Below, piece after piece: positions 1-12,454 of a stretch of DNA of 64,000 nt. Each line of letters starts with the position of its first letter. The stretch's first letter is position 1. Where the stretch lies: the NCBI GenBank assembly GCA_031763025.1, contig JASSKH010000014.1, positions 8,484,563 to 8,548,562 on the forward strand, given 5' to 3'. A program made the position numbers and the translations under genes. Source of the DNA: Macrocystis pyrifera (Eukaryota; Sar; Phaeophyceae; Laminariales; Laminariaceae). The notes beneath the pieces were generated by a model. That model saw nothing but the letters and a program-made list of their open reading frames with translations, did no database searches and was not told the origin of the DNA.

Positions 1-2570
1 ATGGAATGAGGCTTCTGGAGTTTTGGTTTCAAATTTTCCCTGGACATGTATTTTAGATTACTTCAAGATCGTTCGTTATGTTCAAGTTTCATCTTCAGGT
101 CGTGCCATGGCCATATGGCGTGCTACCTGTGCCTGTGCCTGCGGCGACCAAGCCCTGTGGCGGCTACATACCTCAATATCTTCCAACCTAGGGACGTGAA
201 ACGTATGGACGCTTCCAGCACCCATAGTTCCTCGTACGCCTCCCTGTGTGGACGTTTGTGTCCGGTCGGTATTCAAAATAAGAAAAACGACGAACCATGC
301 ACCTTAAAAAAATCGACTTTGGGAATCGCCAAATTCCGTCAACCTCAACACGCCAGTACTTAACTATATGATACCTGGTACTTGATACTACTACCTGTAG
401 TACTTGATTTTAATACATGTACTTACTACTTGAACTCTCGAGTTGATGCACTCACTCAAGATGAGAGCTGCGATAATTGTTGTGGCCTTAGTCGCCAAAT
501 AGCGCTCCCTATTGCTGTAGTTGGTATACACATTAATATGCTCTTTTCGGCGACAATGCAGATATTTCACAAAGCAAGACGTTTCGTTGCAAGTAGCGTC
601 GTCAGGCTGTGCTGCCACGGTACGTAAATTATCCGGTCTTGATGCCACGAATGTGGTGGGTAACCCCTCCTCTTATGGTATTTAAATCTCAGGCAAAACT
701 ATTCAAGGCTGGTTGATGGTTCGCTACCCCCTTCTCTCTTTCACTGTGTGGCACTGATTATGCACGTGTCCATGTTGGAACACGAAATTGTACTGTAAAA
801 AGCATTAGTGAATTAACGTACGACAGACACCCCGGTACCGATTGTGACGAGTTTGTTTGGCAGCAGGCACCACTGTACTCGGCCCAATAAATGTTGCTGG
901 CGCACATCCTCCCACCCCATGCCAAATAATAGACCGTGAGAGGTCAGAAACAACAGCAGGGTCAAATCCCAAATCTTACTGCAGTTTCGAAACACATCGT
1001 GGTCATCGCTTCACCCTCATCTTGGCGTTCCTTCCCTTGTAAGGTTTAGCTTTCACACTCTGGGTTCGGCCACCCCGACCATCTTGGCCGTACTTCCCTA
1101 CCCTCTTCGATTCTTTCCCCTCACAGGGAGTATTCGCTTTCTTCTTGGTATTTTCCGTCTTGCTATCGACAACAGGAGGGGCAGCTTGAGCTTTTTGCCG
1201 AAGATGAGCCTGCGGTCGTTTGAGGAAATGAGAGCAGTTCAGGCAGGTATCGTCACTTTTGCGGGAAGCAAACGGGCTTAATCGGCTTGAGAGCTATTCC
1301 CAGAATTTGGAAACTGCTTGGATTTAGTGAGATACAACAGTAGTAAACCGGTCAAATAGAAGACTCTTCGACAGTTGCAAAGAGAGACGAAGGCTTTCAC
1401 TCTGCACCAGTATCCTTGCCTGTATCGCTAGAAATGGGTCCTGTTGAAACGAATCGGCAGCAAGCACGGCGTTGACTTGTCCCATTTCAGCCGCCATCAA
1501 CGTTCTCTTCCCCTTGTTGCTGATGACCCGTTGAAATGCAATCTGCTTTGGGCACTGAAGCTTCGCTCCTGTCGCAATCGTGCTTGTGAGTGCGCTTTCC
1601 ACAGCTACCGAACCAGGAAGCAAGCTTTCGGTTGTCAGATGTCCTCCATCCTGACAGCGAAAGCGCAGACAGGACCGTCATCACCTATCAATAATAACAC
1701 GTTAATATTCTTATACAAGGGGAGCTTCGCCCGCCTGCGGCGTCGCGCATTCCCGTAATGGTCGAGGATTGCATAGATGGGCATACAAAGGCTGTAAATG
1801 CGACATTACTGCAAAGGTGTGGATTCGAGTAAGTAAATGTTCCTACAGCAGCATCACTACAGAGGGGATCCGGTGTCGACTAACGTCGATTTGGTGTCCA
1901 GGCTCGAAGTCTTATTTTGTGTATTGTCATCAGCTGCATTTCTCAAGTCATCGGGGGATCTTGTTTTCTCGGCCAAAATTCAAGCGTTTTCAGTGTTTCA
2001 GGTTATTTATTTTTGCGTGTACCGCGAAAACCGCGTCTCATGTACGAGTAAAAAACACATAGCACCTGACTGACTCTTACCCGGTAAATGTTAACCGCAC
2101 GGGCATACGGGGTGGGGTGTGTCTTTGTGTTTTTTGGCAGCAGGGGAGACGACACTGAACCGACCGTTAGCGTATTCATATTGTACAGCATTCTTCTTCA
2201 CGGCAACACTGCTGGAACACCTATTGTGTTTTTTTTTCTATCAGGTGCCACAAGCTCCGAACGGGTCGCGTTGCTTATCTTCGGTGGCCGTCGATCGTTT
2301 CTGTTTCTCATATGCGTGTTCTTATATTGTTGCCCATTTTGACAACTTGGGCATGTTTTAGTCGATTTCTCAACATACTGTAGTAAACCTGGGGTACAGC
2401 AGCAGCCGCACTGCTCGTGCGTGTAAATACAACAACAGCAGCAGCAAGCAACAAACAAAATCCAAAATCCACATGTACATAAATATAAGAACACGAGTAC
2501 AGCAGTAGATGTAAAAATCCACAGCCAGTCGACAGCAGAAAGGAACTTGTAAAAAAAACTTAAAAAAAAC
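1..2570. other. No recognisable gene
   Basis: Only short overlapping reading frames are present, without a family motif or a convincing exon. A T-rich stretch and CAG/CTG-rich tracts lie around 2.39-2.56 kb. I see no transposon ends here. Confidence 0.5.
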
Positions 2571-2574
2571 AGTA

Positions 2575-2655
2575 AATGGTGATGAGATTCGAAACCACTT
2601 CGAAACCTCAACTGATAGCTCAATCTACCATTATCCAACTCAAGCCACTGCTAGG
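2575..2655 (-). other. tRNA-like sequence, possibly an old SINE head
   Basis: On the minus strand the sequence has a B-box-like GGTTTCGAATCTC about 45 bases after an A-box-like TGGCTTGAGTTGG, and is followed by T8 and T6 runs such as terminate RNA polymerase III. The putative T stem has mismatches and no acceptor stem pairs properly, so a working tRNA is unlikely. Its layout resembles the tRNA-related heads of the SINEs at 28.6 and 62.6 kb. Confidence 0.3.
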
Positions 2656-5600
2656 GATGGGAATGGATTTGTTTTATACTTGAAACATGCCAAAATCATG
2701 TCGCATGGTCGCAAGCTGGGAAAAAAAAACTTCACGATATTAACCAACCCCCGCTGGGGGAGAAAATACCACGTCACTACAAAAACAACTATTCGCGCTG
2801 CTGCATATAAAAAAAGCACAAAAGCCGAAAAATAAGTTGGCTGCTGTTGAGCCTTTGGTGCCAGAGAGGAAGGAACTGCTGCGCCAGACCCAGAGCGCAG
2901 AGCACCAGCATACACCCGGACGCACGGTCGTGAGCGGAGCACACTGTTATGGTGGAACTCGGGCTCGACGGCTGCAGCACGCCAGCGCGGCTATCTGTCG
3001 GGCACGTATGGATCACGTCGACGCCGTCTGCATAGCAGTAGGGCGTGAGTCTTGGCCAAGACTGCATTCGACTCGCGCCTGAGGTCCTGTTTCAAGTTTA
3101 TACTCGTACCGATACATGTACGAGTAATATTCGTACCGGTCACGAGTATCAATTACCACTTTGCCAGGAAATATCAAGAATTTTATTAATAGTGATGATT
3201 ATGACTATTACTACTAATACCCGAACGAAAATACATTTCGGGACAGAGTGACAGAGTGGTGGGCCTCATCTCGACCTTATTCGTGGGATGAGCTTGGGAC
3301 GAGACAATCCCCAAGTGGTGAATTATTGTACTCTCTGGAGTCTCGACGAGACTAGCTTCCAGTTGATTCCGGGCTCGATCATAGAATATGATGCCCCCAG
3401 CCGCCGCGACCCCACCAACATGGAATGGCAATCGCTCAACGTAAGGCCACGTCCGCTTACCTCTCGCTTGGCACTTGGGACGGCGAACAACTTTGTTTTA
3501 GGGCTTCGAGCAGTGGTTGTTTTTCAGATTCGTTGGGTCGTTTTCGTGATCCCTTCTCTTAATGACTCACAAGAGGGCTATTTTTAGTTTGCATTTCGCG
3601 TCGGCTGCTAGATAGATTCGAGAACGGGTTGCGTTTGCCATGTGGGCATACTTGTTGCGCAGGGGAACGCATGTACTGATTCTCTATTCGTGTCAAAGAT
3701 TCCTTCCCCAGAAAGAAAGATAAGAACAGAACCGAAAACTACAAGTTTCCCGCACGTTTCCAGTCAAATGGACCTGAAAATCAACTGCAGAATAAAGCAT
3801 TACAAGCCCTGACCTCCGTTTGTACCCGTTACACCTGTCTTTCAAATGCCAGCACCCAATTCGTGTCGTGTGTCAAGTAAACTGCCATTTATTGGAAGTT
3901 TACTGGAGACTAAAACCAAGCAAATACAGACAATTTTTCAAAAATATGTTTTGATATTCTGAGGCCGTTTCCTATGCGGTTCGATTTTTGAGCTTCAGAT
4001 TTTGACCCGATGGCATTTTCAGATATGAACTTGGCAAATCGAAAGAGTCTTCCTACGCGGAAACATCAGATCTACTGTGCGTGTAGAGATTCGAGCAAAC
4101 GCCGAGACCAACTGCTGTTATTGTGGTTTGGTGCCGCGCAGATACGCGCTGGGTGCGCTGCCCTACGTGTAGGACCCAAGCGTCCGAGCCCACGCTGACT
4201 ACCTCTGGCCTGGCGGCGAAGAGACGTAGCGAGTGCGCTAGAGTCAACCTGTCTTGGTATTTTGTGTTTCATTCTGTGACTGAATGCTGCTGCTGTTGCT
4301 GTACAGCAGTGTAGTCTACGAGTACGTATCCACGGAGCGGCGCGTGCCGAGTGCGCTTCTCTTGGTCTCTAGGCCCGAGCCCGCGCCAGCCGACTCTAGT
4401 CTGGTCACGGAGGGGCGCGCCGTCCGCGCGTCGGGCGCGAAGCAACGTCGCTATACAACTGTATCACCATCCAACTCATCGATCGTTCTGCTGCTGTTTG
4501 CTGTCGTGGATAACATCTTGAATTTAACGAGCATGCCATTTTTCGATTTGAAAATCTGATGACCCAGGTCGTCGGATTTCTTAAATCGAAAAAATTCCGG
4601 TCGGATTTTGCATATTTGGACTGCATAAGCAGGGTCATTCATTTTTGAGATCGAAAAACAAATCTGAAGCTCGAAATCGAACCGCAGAGGAACGGCCTGA
4701 GCATATTTTTCGAAACAAACCGGACACGATTTGGGCATATACTGCCTTCTATTCCCATCCCTAACTGTAGCAACTTACTCATAGCAACAGGGCGATTACT
4801 TGTATGTATTTGAACTTAGAATAGAAAATTGAGACGATTTGCCTGAAACCCGATTACAGAACGCTCCGCATTCATGCCGCGGGCGCGGCCGAGGCCGCCA
4901 CTGGCAGGGTCGGGAGGGACCGACTATCATTTTACGGCATGTGAAGCGTGAAGAGGTGGAGACATTGCTCACATCCGTCTCAACGATAGCTCGCACCCCG
5001 ATCACCATCCAGGAACTTGCGTTGCGACCTGAGTCATGTCGAGAACCAAAAATAATTATCAAAGGCTCGCTAATGAGCAGCATCTGGTCGTAAATATCAA
5101 CCACAAGAAGACAGGCCACCTGCAAGGCTCGGTGTCAGACCTTGAACCGCAGAAGGCACGTAGGGTCGAAGCAAAAACATTATGATAATACGTCACTTTT
5201 AATAAATGCTGCTCGGTAGTATGCTATTAACAATTTAGTCAGCACTTGTGTATAGAACGCGTCGCATTAGGGCTGGTCTCTCCATGTTTGTTGGGTTAGG
5301 GTTAGACTTGCCAAGGGTTGTCACGTGCTTCTTCATCTTTCGAAGGCCGGTTCAAGCAACTGTGATCGGTGATCGATGATTGAGGTGTCGAGAACGCGGA
5401 TTGTAGTTATACCCAGTGAGACCTGTTGCCATAGAACAAGTCTCCACGCTCCACAGCTGCGTCGTACGAGTAGCTCTACTCGCACAAGTACGAGTTGTTC
5501 GATTATCCCCGACACCTGCGTTCTGCTTTACCAGGCTGGTATTTTATAGTGATGTGAACTCGTACACACACGGCCTACTGCACGTACGCGGCACTCTTGC

Positions 5601-6488
5601 CTCATTTGCCACGCTCCGATGCGCATGTACTACTGTATGGATAGTAATAGGTGTGCAGTAGTTGACCACGCGTCGACGGCTATCGCTTCGAGTTGTCAAG
5701 ACTTCGAGGGCGAAATAAGGTCGCATGATGTACCATGTGTGCCATGGACTATGTATTATACCTTGGGCTCTCCTGCTCCTCTTTGGACACGCTCAGTCAG
5801 ACTGATCTTCTTGATCAGCGAAGCTTTCTTCAGCGCCCGTTTTCGTTGGCCACGGCTAGGCAAAGCGGTTTCAGACACAGGCCTCCTGTGTTTCGCCTTC
5901 GTGTCGATTCTACCCATGACTGAAAGCCTGAAAGCGGTGCGGTGTGCGCGCTGTAAGTAGCAACAGCCAGCCATCAGAATGGGACAGGAAACAGGGCTTG
6001 CAGTCAGTAAGTACTCCTGGCACAGAGTTGACAAGTTGCCGATAAGCTCGTACTGAGTATATACTGATGTATAAATACCAGTATCATTTACCCTCAGGTA
6101 AATTGGAACGCGCCTGCAACTTGCGCTGTACGATCGACAGACGCTATCCGAGACATCGAGACAGCTGACACGTCGTGTATACAGAAGCATAGTACATCTA
6201 GATGTTGCGCATCATTTTGACCTGAAGCGCGAGAAAAAAAACGAAACAATTGCTCATGTCGAGAGTCTATGTCCATATTATGCAGTCGTCCGTTGTTCAA
6301 TACTTTCCTGGTATAGCATTAGTCTATGCTTATAAAATTAAAAAAAAAAACAACAGCTGTAAGTGAAATGGAGGATTTCGTCGAAAGTCATCTTTTGCAA
6401 GCTGCCTGTTTGTCATACTAATGATACTTCCATCGCGTCTTTATACCACTACGTACTGTACGGGTTTTATATGGTCCCATGGAGCAAG
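2656..6488. other. No recognisable gene; short telomere-like motif
   Basis: Small unrelated ORFs only. A telomere-like GGTTAGGGTTAG lies near 5,294, too short to mean more than chance. CTG and GTAC-rich words and scattered copies of the palindrome-like words TACCTGGTA and TACTCGTA occur as elsewhere in the window. Confidence 0.45.
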
Positions 6489-7949
6489 TGCAGGAGTAGA
6501 GGTGGGCACCTTCGGGGAAAATTTAAAAAAAAAAAAAACGAAAACCGGATAACGAGACGCTATTCTGAAAACGAAAACCGGATAAAACCGTTTTTTTTCA
6601 CCCGGTTTTAACCGACGTCCAATACGTACTGATTTTGTGGATTCCGAGCTACTGGTTGCATGCGACCATAAAATGAGGTGGTGTGGCACTACTGTAGCTG
6701 CCATAACAACAGCACGTAATGGTAAGGCCGGGGTGACGTGATTTCATGGAATACAACAAGACCTTGCCTATCTATATATGTACTGATCAAGTATACAGTA
6801 GCACAGCAGTAGTACCATACACCTGCCGCCTGGTCGTATATCATATATTTGTGTAGAGCTTCAACCATTGCAGCCCTACAAGGCTATTATACTTGCTCCA
6901 GCGGTACATGTAGCAATCTCTAGTAATAAATTGAGGCATGGAGGACGTGCAGCAGGCTCGACGAGTTCAAGTGTTTACCTGATACATATAATAAGGTGTT
7001 CCTGGTACATAATAGTGATACCCTTATTGGCAGGGTTTTGCACAGCAAGTCGGCGTGCGCCGAGGTAATGTATTACAGGAGACAAAAAAGAGAACAGGAA
7101 ATTGTACGGTTCTCGCGATGACACGCACTGCTGTGTGGGACCAAAAGAAACAACCGCTGATGTGTAATTTATCGCTTATTTCTCGTTTGACTTTGCATCG
7201 GTGCCTCCCCCCCCGAAGACTATCGAACACCGAACAGCAGCAGTAGTAGTCAGCTGTTCGCGTGTAGTAACAAAGTGAAACACCCACCCCTACAGTAGTA
7301 GTTACCACAGGACACCGACCGGGACATTATATAACCTGCAAACGCCACCGGAACAAATGGGGGGGCAAGATAACTATGGCAGTCCCTTAGCTGGCAGCGC
7401 CCACACCCAACACCCCAAGAAGCTACGCCACCTGAACCAGCAGCACCCACATATTAACGATCCCGACATCCAGGTAAAACAGCAAAGCCTTACGGTCAGC
7501 GTGCAAATATTTCGAAAAATTACAAAATGGCAGTGTCACAATTTCACGATGAGCACAATTTCATCCGGTACGGGCACGTCTAACATAACACGGGGCAGTT
7601 GACGCCAGCAATCTTCCAATCAAACGGCTGAAATAACGCGAACAACGGGAGCCATCTTCCAATAAAATCGCTGTATTGACGGGAACCACGAGAACCACGT
7701 GAAATCACGCCGCACACAAAACTAGAAGAAAGACACAGCTCGCAGCTCGCACACCCGTAGTCACGCGACGATTGACCTTCGATCTCGACATAAAATCCAC
7801 CCACGGTCAACAAGCTTGGTACCGGGCAAGGCCAATGAGAGTAAATTATGGCCTGGGAGGTATAATTGGACTCCGTGGCCTAGGGGGCGAGAGGTTGGCC
7901 GCGGCGTCCTATGCTCTTCGTCAAAGCTTTTAAAAAGTTCTGTTTCGCG

Positions 7950-8390
7950 CCAACGGAGAGGAATCGAGAGTTTTCGTTGTCTGCTTTCTACACACCAGCT
8001 GCCAAATGTGTTTTCAGTAGACGCCTGGCCCACCCACGCCACATATCACCGACCGAGGTGTGAGAACTGTGATACTAGTGTCGGTCGGAGCCTCTAACCA
8101 GCGCGCTTCATTCAGAGTTCGTGACGCAATCGTTGGGTTTGTCGATCGATGTCAAACCTGAAAAATGGTCTATTTTTTGCCATCAGAGAGGGGTAGAGAT
8201 TTTTTGTCGTCTGTATTCTACAGACCAGTGCCATAATGTTTTTTTTATCAGACGCCTGGTCACGCCACATATCACCGACCGAGGTGTGAGCACTGTGACA
8301 CTAGGCTGGGTCGGAGACCATAACCAGCGCATTCCGCTCAGATTTCATGACGGTGTCGTTGATTTTGTCGATCGATGTCTGCCGAGGATT
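7950..8390. repeat. Diverged tandem duplication, period about 229 bp
   Basis: Two neighbouring units start at about 7,950 and 8,179. Shared blocks are GACGCCTGG, a CACATATCACCGACCGAGG word and GTCGATCGATGTC. Each unit has a small stem formed by CCGACCGAGG and a downstream TCGGTCGG. No coding frame is shared, so this looks like structural duplication inside the hAT-like element. Confidence 0.7.
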
Positions 8391-9104
8391 CTCATAAAAG
8401 TTGGCTCTAGTCAATGGAAATGAGTATACATTTGCTCCAGTACCTGCCAGAACAGGGGTTTTATATACATTGCGCGGCGCGCAATTAAAGTCCGCGCAAG
8501 CTGTCCCGTCACGTATGAAATTTGCCAAACCAAGCTCACAACCAGCTTTTGTCAACCATCGCCCCATAAAATGCAGCATCATTCTTACGTCACAAACTTG
8601 TTATCTTGTATATAGTGCGGAATTTGGGGATGTTTTGTATCCCCTGCCATATGCCACTCTGTTCGGAAATATAATGAACTTTACATATTCATCATTAATA
8701 TCAAAACGTAAATTATAATTCCGGACATATCGTTTTTTTCTCAAGTTCATAATAAAATAGTGATAATATTATTATTCTATTAATAGCTGTCGCTGGGAAC
8801 TACTAGCGCAGCAGGATGTTTGTATTAATCGCTGTCTTCCGAGCTTTTCGGTTGATGTAAACACTTACCACGGTACCAGGTACGTAATATGCAACATGCT
8901 CCACCAATACTAGCCCTGCAACTGCTGCTGTGCAGGAAGTCTATTAATAGTAAACTGGTAATGGTTTATTCTGTCGAAAATCAATTATTAACATGTCCGG
9001 TTCTGCCGGTTTAAACCGGTTTTCCGGTTTTTTTCCGGTTTCATCCGTTTTCCGGTTTACAGGTTTAACACCGGCAAAAAGAACCACGTTTTTTTTTTTT
9101 TTTT

Positions 9105-9968
9105 AAGGCTTTTCGCGGGTCATGACCCGACCCGCGGGTCGGGTCACGGGGTGTTCAAAATGTCACGGGTCGGGTCGGGTCGGGTCGGGTCAGGAAGTGT
9201 TCAAAATCTCACGGGTCGGATCGGGTCGGGTCAAGAGGTTTTCAAATCTCACGGGTCGGGTCGGGTCGGGTCAAGATTTTTTCGAATCTCACGGGTCGGG
9301 TCGGGTCGGGTCAAAAGGTGATGAAAAGCTCACGGGTCGGGTCAGGTCATGACCCGCGGGAAACGGGTCACTCGCGGGTCGGGCCAGCGTGACCCGCGAG
9401 TTGTTTTCTGCTGACCCGCGGATCCGACACTCAAAACACTTGCTGCTCTCTTACCCAAAGGCTTTTCTCGTACAAATACTCAATAATACTCCTTTGTTAT
9501 ATTATTCAAACATTAAAACACTGCCAAATCCATAAACGCATGCCCGCATCCATTTATACCCACTACAGCCAGGCCACATATCGCTTGTGGGCACAAATTT
9601 ATAGTGAATTGTTTTTGAAGTGTCACCCACGGGCCGGATCCGCAGGTCTGACCTGCGGGTCAAGATAAATAGTCTCGCGGGTCAAGGTGACCCGACCCGC
9701 TTGAAACCCGTGTCTCCCGGGTCAATCCGAAGGTGGCGGGTCGGGTCGGGTCGGGTCAGGAGGTTTTGAAATCTCGCGGGTCGGGTCGGGTCGGGTCAGG
9801 ATATTTTCAAATCTCACGGGTCGGGTCGGGTCGGGTCAACAACTTTTTTAATCTCGCGGGTCGGGTCGGGTCGTGTCAAGAGGCTTTCAAATCTCGCGGG
9901 TCGGGTCGACTGACCCGACCCGACCCGACCCGACCCGTGAGATTTGACCTGACCCACGAAAAGCCCTG
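9105..9968. mobile_element. GGGTC-array foldback element, copy 1
   Basis: The element begins GGCTTTTCGCGGGTCA and ends in the inverse (TGACCTGACCCACGAAAAGCC), giving short terminal inverted repeats. Inside are clusters of the pentamer GGGTC (three to five in a row) separated by a spacer containing TTTTCAAATCTCAC, with a period near 40 bp, in two blocks (9.15-9.35 and 9.73-9.91 kb). The blocks are separated by about 300 bp of unrelated sequence that is conserved in the copy at 57.6 kb. The ORFs running through it only reflect the repeat. It is nested in the hAT-like element. Confidence 0.7.
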
Positions 9969-10049
9969 AAAAAAACGACTACTCGAACAAGCCTGCTTGG
10001 TTTCCAAAAACCGTTTCTTTTCTTAAAGGTGCGCACCTCTATGCAGGAG

Positions 10050-11269
10050 TCTGTCTATAGCGGAAGAAAAATCTCAAGATATGCCAGGGTACACATACAC
10101 GAGCCCAGCAGACCAAGGTCTATAATAGGCCTACCACAATACCAGGTAAATTAGTAGTAATCTGACCAGGCACCTGCTAGGTATGGGTCTACACCTGCTA
10201 GATATGGGTCTAGACTATACTGGTACTGCTGCCGGTGTATGCCCTGCTGCCGGTGTATACCCTGCTGTCGGTGCAAGACCATTTCGAGGGGCACGAGGGA
10301 GTTGGGACGACTGGACTACCTGCAACACAGCAACGTAACAACACAGCGACCTCAAGGATGATGCAAATCACACAGGAAGAAACCAGGTCATCAAGGACAA
10401 ACCTCAGCACATCTAATGTGTACTTCAACGGGTTTCGTTTTAGGTTGGCAGGTTGGCCGTGTGTGCCACTTGGAAACGAAGACCTACAACCCACACCCAA
10501 CTTGCACCGTAGACGCACGTTGACGTACGCCGTACGTAGAGAATGTTGCAAATACACCGCACATCATTACCAAGGTTGTGCTGAAGACTGAATGCTGATA
10601 TGTTCACCTTGTCCCCGTCGAAACCTAGAGGCACTTGTAGCAGACCACAGCACCGGGGTTAATATCTGTAGTTCCGGTCACTCGTCTTCTTCCAGCCTCT
10701 GGCTTCTTGCCTCTCGCTACGTACTGGCCTGTCGCTGCACGGCGTTCCACATTTTGCAGAGGCGTGCATGCATAACTTGATGTGTTGCGTTTTGAGGTGA
10801 AACGCCTGGCAGAGTCGAATCTGCTCGTCTACCGTCATCTCGTCGACTTGTTGTCTACTCGTAACTAGTCTTGTCGTGCCTGATGCACCATGTACCTTCA
10901 CCTTCGCGGCATAAAGTAGAACGTACATATTAATAGTACCCGTACCTCATGTCGCTGCTGCCGCGCTTCCACCCTTCGCCGTACAGCGTAGTCGACAAAT
11001 AACACAACATATGAGACCAGCAATGAGCATAACGACAACACGAGTCGAACAACGCCTACAGCAGTATCGATACAACCGTAGTGTACGGGCAGCCGTGTAG
11101 TAGTGGCAGTCGTTGGCACTCGTACGAGTGCTTAAGGAGCACAGCATCACAGCGTACAGCACATAGCGCCGCATCGCCCAGCTCCACGCCTCAGCAGCGC
11201 GGCAGATTATTTGAGAATAGTTGGTTGGTGTGCGTCGGTACAGCACTGTAAAATATCACAACCAAAGCC
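10050..11269. other. No gene; short tandem repeats
   Basis: Two copies of a 24-bp unit containing CACCTGCTAG lie at about 10,170-10,215 and about three copies of an 18-bp unit CTGCTGCCGGTGTATRCC at 10,226-10,275. A 118-codon frame at 10,235-10,591 has no recognisable motif and was not called a gene. Confidence 0.5.
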
Positions 11270-11381
11270 ATGGGTGTGAACGCAACGACGGAGGACACCT
11301 CCCGCTTCGGGCGGCGAATGAAACGTAAAGCTGAGCGCATTCTTTCGTTGGAGGCCCGCGTTTTTAGAGAACAAAGAGAAG
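11270..11381 (+). CDS. Possible first exon, unknown protein
   Basis: ATG in a good context (GCCATGGG) opens a frame of 37 codons rich in Arg, Glu and Lys, ending at G|GTACGA, a usable 5' splice site. The peptide starts MGVNATTEDTSRF and continues as a charged helix-like stretch. It leaves phase 1, so it cannot join directly to the phase-0 exon at 11,852. No family is recognised and a chance ORF is quite possible. Confidence 0.25.
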
Positions 11382-11851
11382 GTACGACTGACGAGTACGA
11401 GTGCAAACCAGGTGCCTGGTGCATGCTATTTTCTATGTTCGCGCATTGCTCGTACAGCAGCCACGCGTCCCACTGTACCTGTACGTATGAATGAGCACAT
11501 GTAGATCACGCACTGAGCTCTACTGTAGATCGTGTAAGCCCGACGGATAAGGCTGATGATTTGGCCTTTCGCTATACACCCAATTACTGCGGGGGTGGGC
11601 AAGGAGGAATGGGCACCAAATCTCCCCCCAGATGACGGGTGCTTCTTGGTGCAAGTGGGGCCGCTATTTTAACGAAATCGCCAACGCGGCGCTGTCGGTG
11701 ATTGTGTACCTGTACTGCTGTACGAAATCATGGGTCCGACTATTGCGCGTCGGCGTCAAAACGAGTGAACATTGAACATTGAACTTTGTTGTGTGTAACT
11801 TCAACGACCAAGGTGGATCGGGCAGCTCGACGACAGGTTCTGGATAAGCAG

Positions 11852-11944
11852 CGTTTCTTGAGCGGCCACTGCTTGAAATCATGGCGGACAGGGTTCGACT
11901 TTCTGAAGACTTCCGACGAGCGCAACAGACCAAGCGACCAGCAG
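11852..11944 (+). CDS. Possible internal exon, unknown protein
   Basis: A 93-bp frame lies between an acceptor (GATAAGCAG|CG) and a donor (CAG|GTATCG). It encodes 31 residues including WRTGFDFLKTSDERN. Entry and exit are both phase 0, matching the exon at 12,317. The gap between them would be a 372-bp intron carrying a SINE fragment. No homologue is recognised. Supported only by splice signals and amino-acid composition. Confidence 0.3.
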
Positions 11945-12002
11945 GTATCGAGCCTCACCGGTTTGAGTGTCTGCTAATAATGCACATGATGTTTCTCACG
12001 GT

Positions 12003-12172
12003 CGCTTTTACTTTCCAGCTCAACCCATATGCGGTTTATGTAGTACCTTCAGCGGTTTCCGGGACACAAGCCGTGGTCACAGGTAGGTGTCGTCCCTTCT
12101 CACCCCCGCTACGTGTGCCTTTTTTATTGCGCAGAGGGTTCAGGATTTCCACTGCTCCTCGATTGGCATCAT
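12003..12172 (-). mobile_element. SINE fragment (body only), diverged
   Basis: The stretch matches the body of the SINE copies at 28.4, 61.2 and 62.7 kb. Shared words in order are CTTTTACTTTCCAGC, GCCGTGGTCACAGGT, GTCGTCCCTTCTC, GGGTTCAG and CCACTGCTC. The tRNA-related head and the homopolymer tail are both missing. Divergence is higher than among the other three copies, so this is the oldest. It lies in the putative intron between 11,945 and 12,316. Confidence 0.75.
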
Positions 12173-12316
12173 GAGACAACGAGAAACACCTCACCAACAA
12201 GTGAACCTACCTTTTGCCCGTTTAAAATACTTAGCGACTTGCCGGCGTTGTACTACAGCAGTAGCTACATTGAGCGTTCGCTTTGACCGGCGATGACCCC
12301 TTGCTTTTATGCTCAG

Positions 12317-12454
12317 CTCCCTGTTCGCAGCTACTCTGTAGTGGACAACGAGGTATGGCAAATGACCGAAATGAGACGCTGGTTCGATGCCCACAGTTCG
12401 CCGCAAGCCCCAGAGGATTTCGGCGCTTTGGCGTCTGGCTACACGGTCGAAAAG
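12317..12454 (+). CDS. Possible internal exon, unknown protein
   Basis: A 138-bp frame is bounded by TTTATGCTCAG| and AAG|GTATGG, both good consensus splice sites, and is phase 0 at both ends. The 46 residues (including VVDNEVWQMTEMRRWFDAH) are acidic and tryptophan-containing, unlike the low-complexity frames around it. It could follow the exon at 11,852. No domain is recognised. Confidence 0.35.

Larger units (their letters stand above)
6497..10041. mobile_element. hAT-like DNA transposon, non-autonomous, 3.5 kb
   Basis: The left end begins TAGAGGTGGGCACCTT and the right end is its near-perfect inverse, AAGGTGCGCACCTCTA. Both ends are flanked by the identical 8-bp direct repeat TGCAGGAG (6,489-6,496 and 10,042-10,049). 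An 8-bp duplication and a TAGAGGTGGGCA-type terminus are typical of the hAT superfamily. Copies of a CCGGTTTT-type word lie just inside both ends (6.53-6.62 kb and 9.0-9.07 kb), as subterminal repeats of hAT elements do. No transposase ORF is visible on either strand, so the copy would depend on an autonomous relative. It contains a tandem duplication near 8 kb and a GGGTC-array element near its right end. A 5' fragment of the same family lies at 39,466-39,746. Confidence 0.8.

Noticed and set aside
5294-5305. Telomere repeat remnant (also 12,873)
   Set aside because: Only two units of TTAGGG each; too short to infer a fusion or healed end.
9122-9969. Gly/Val/Arg repeat proteins in the GGGTC arrays
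   Set aside because: Purely a product of the pentamer array.
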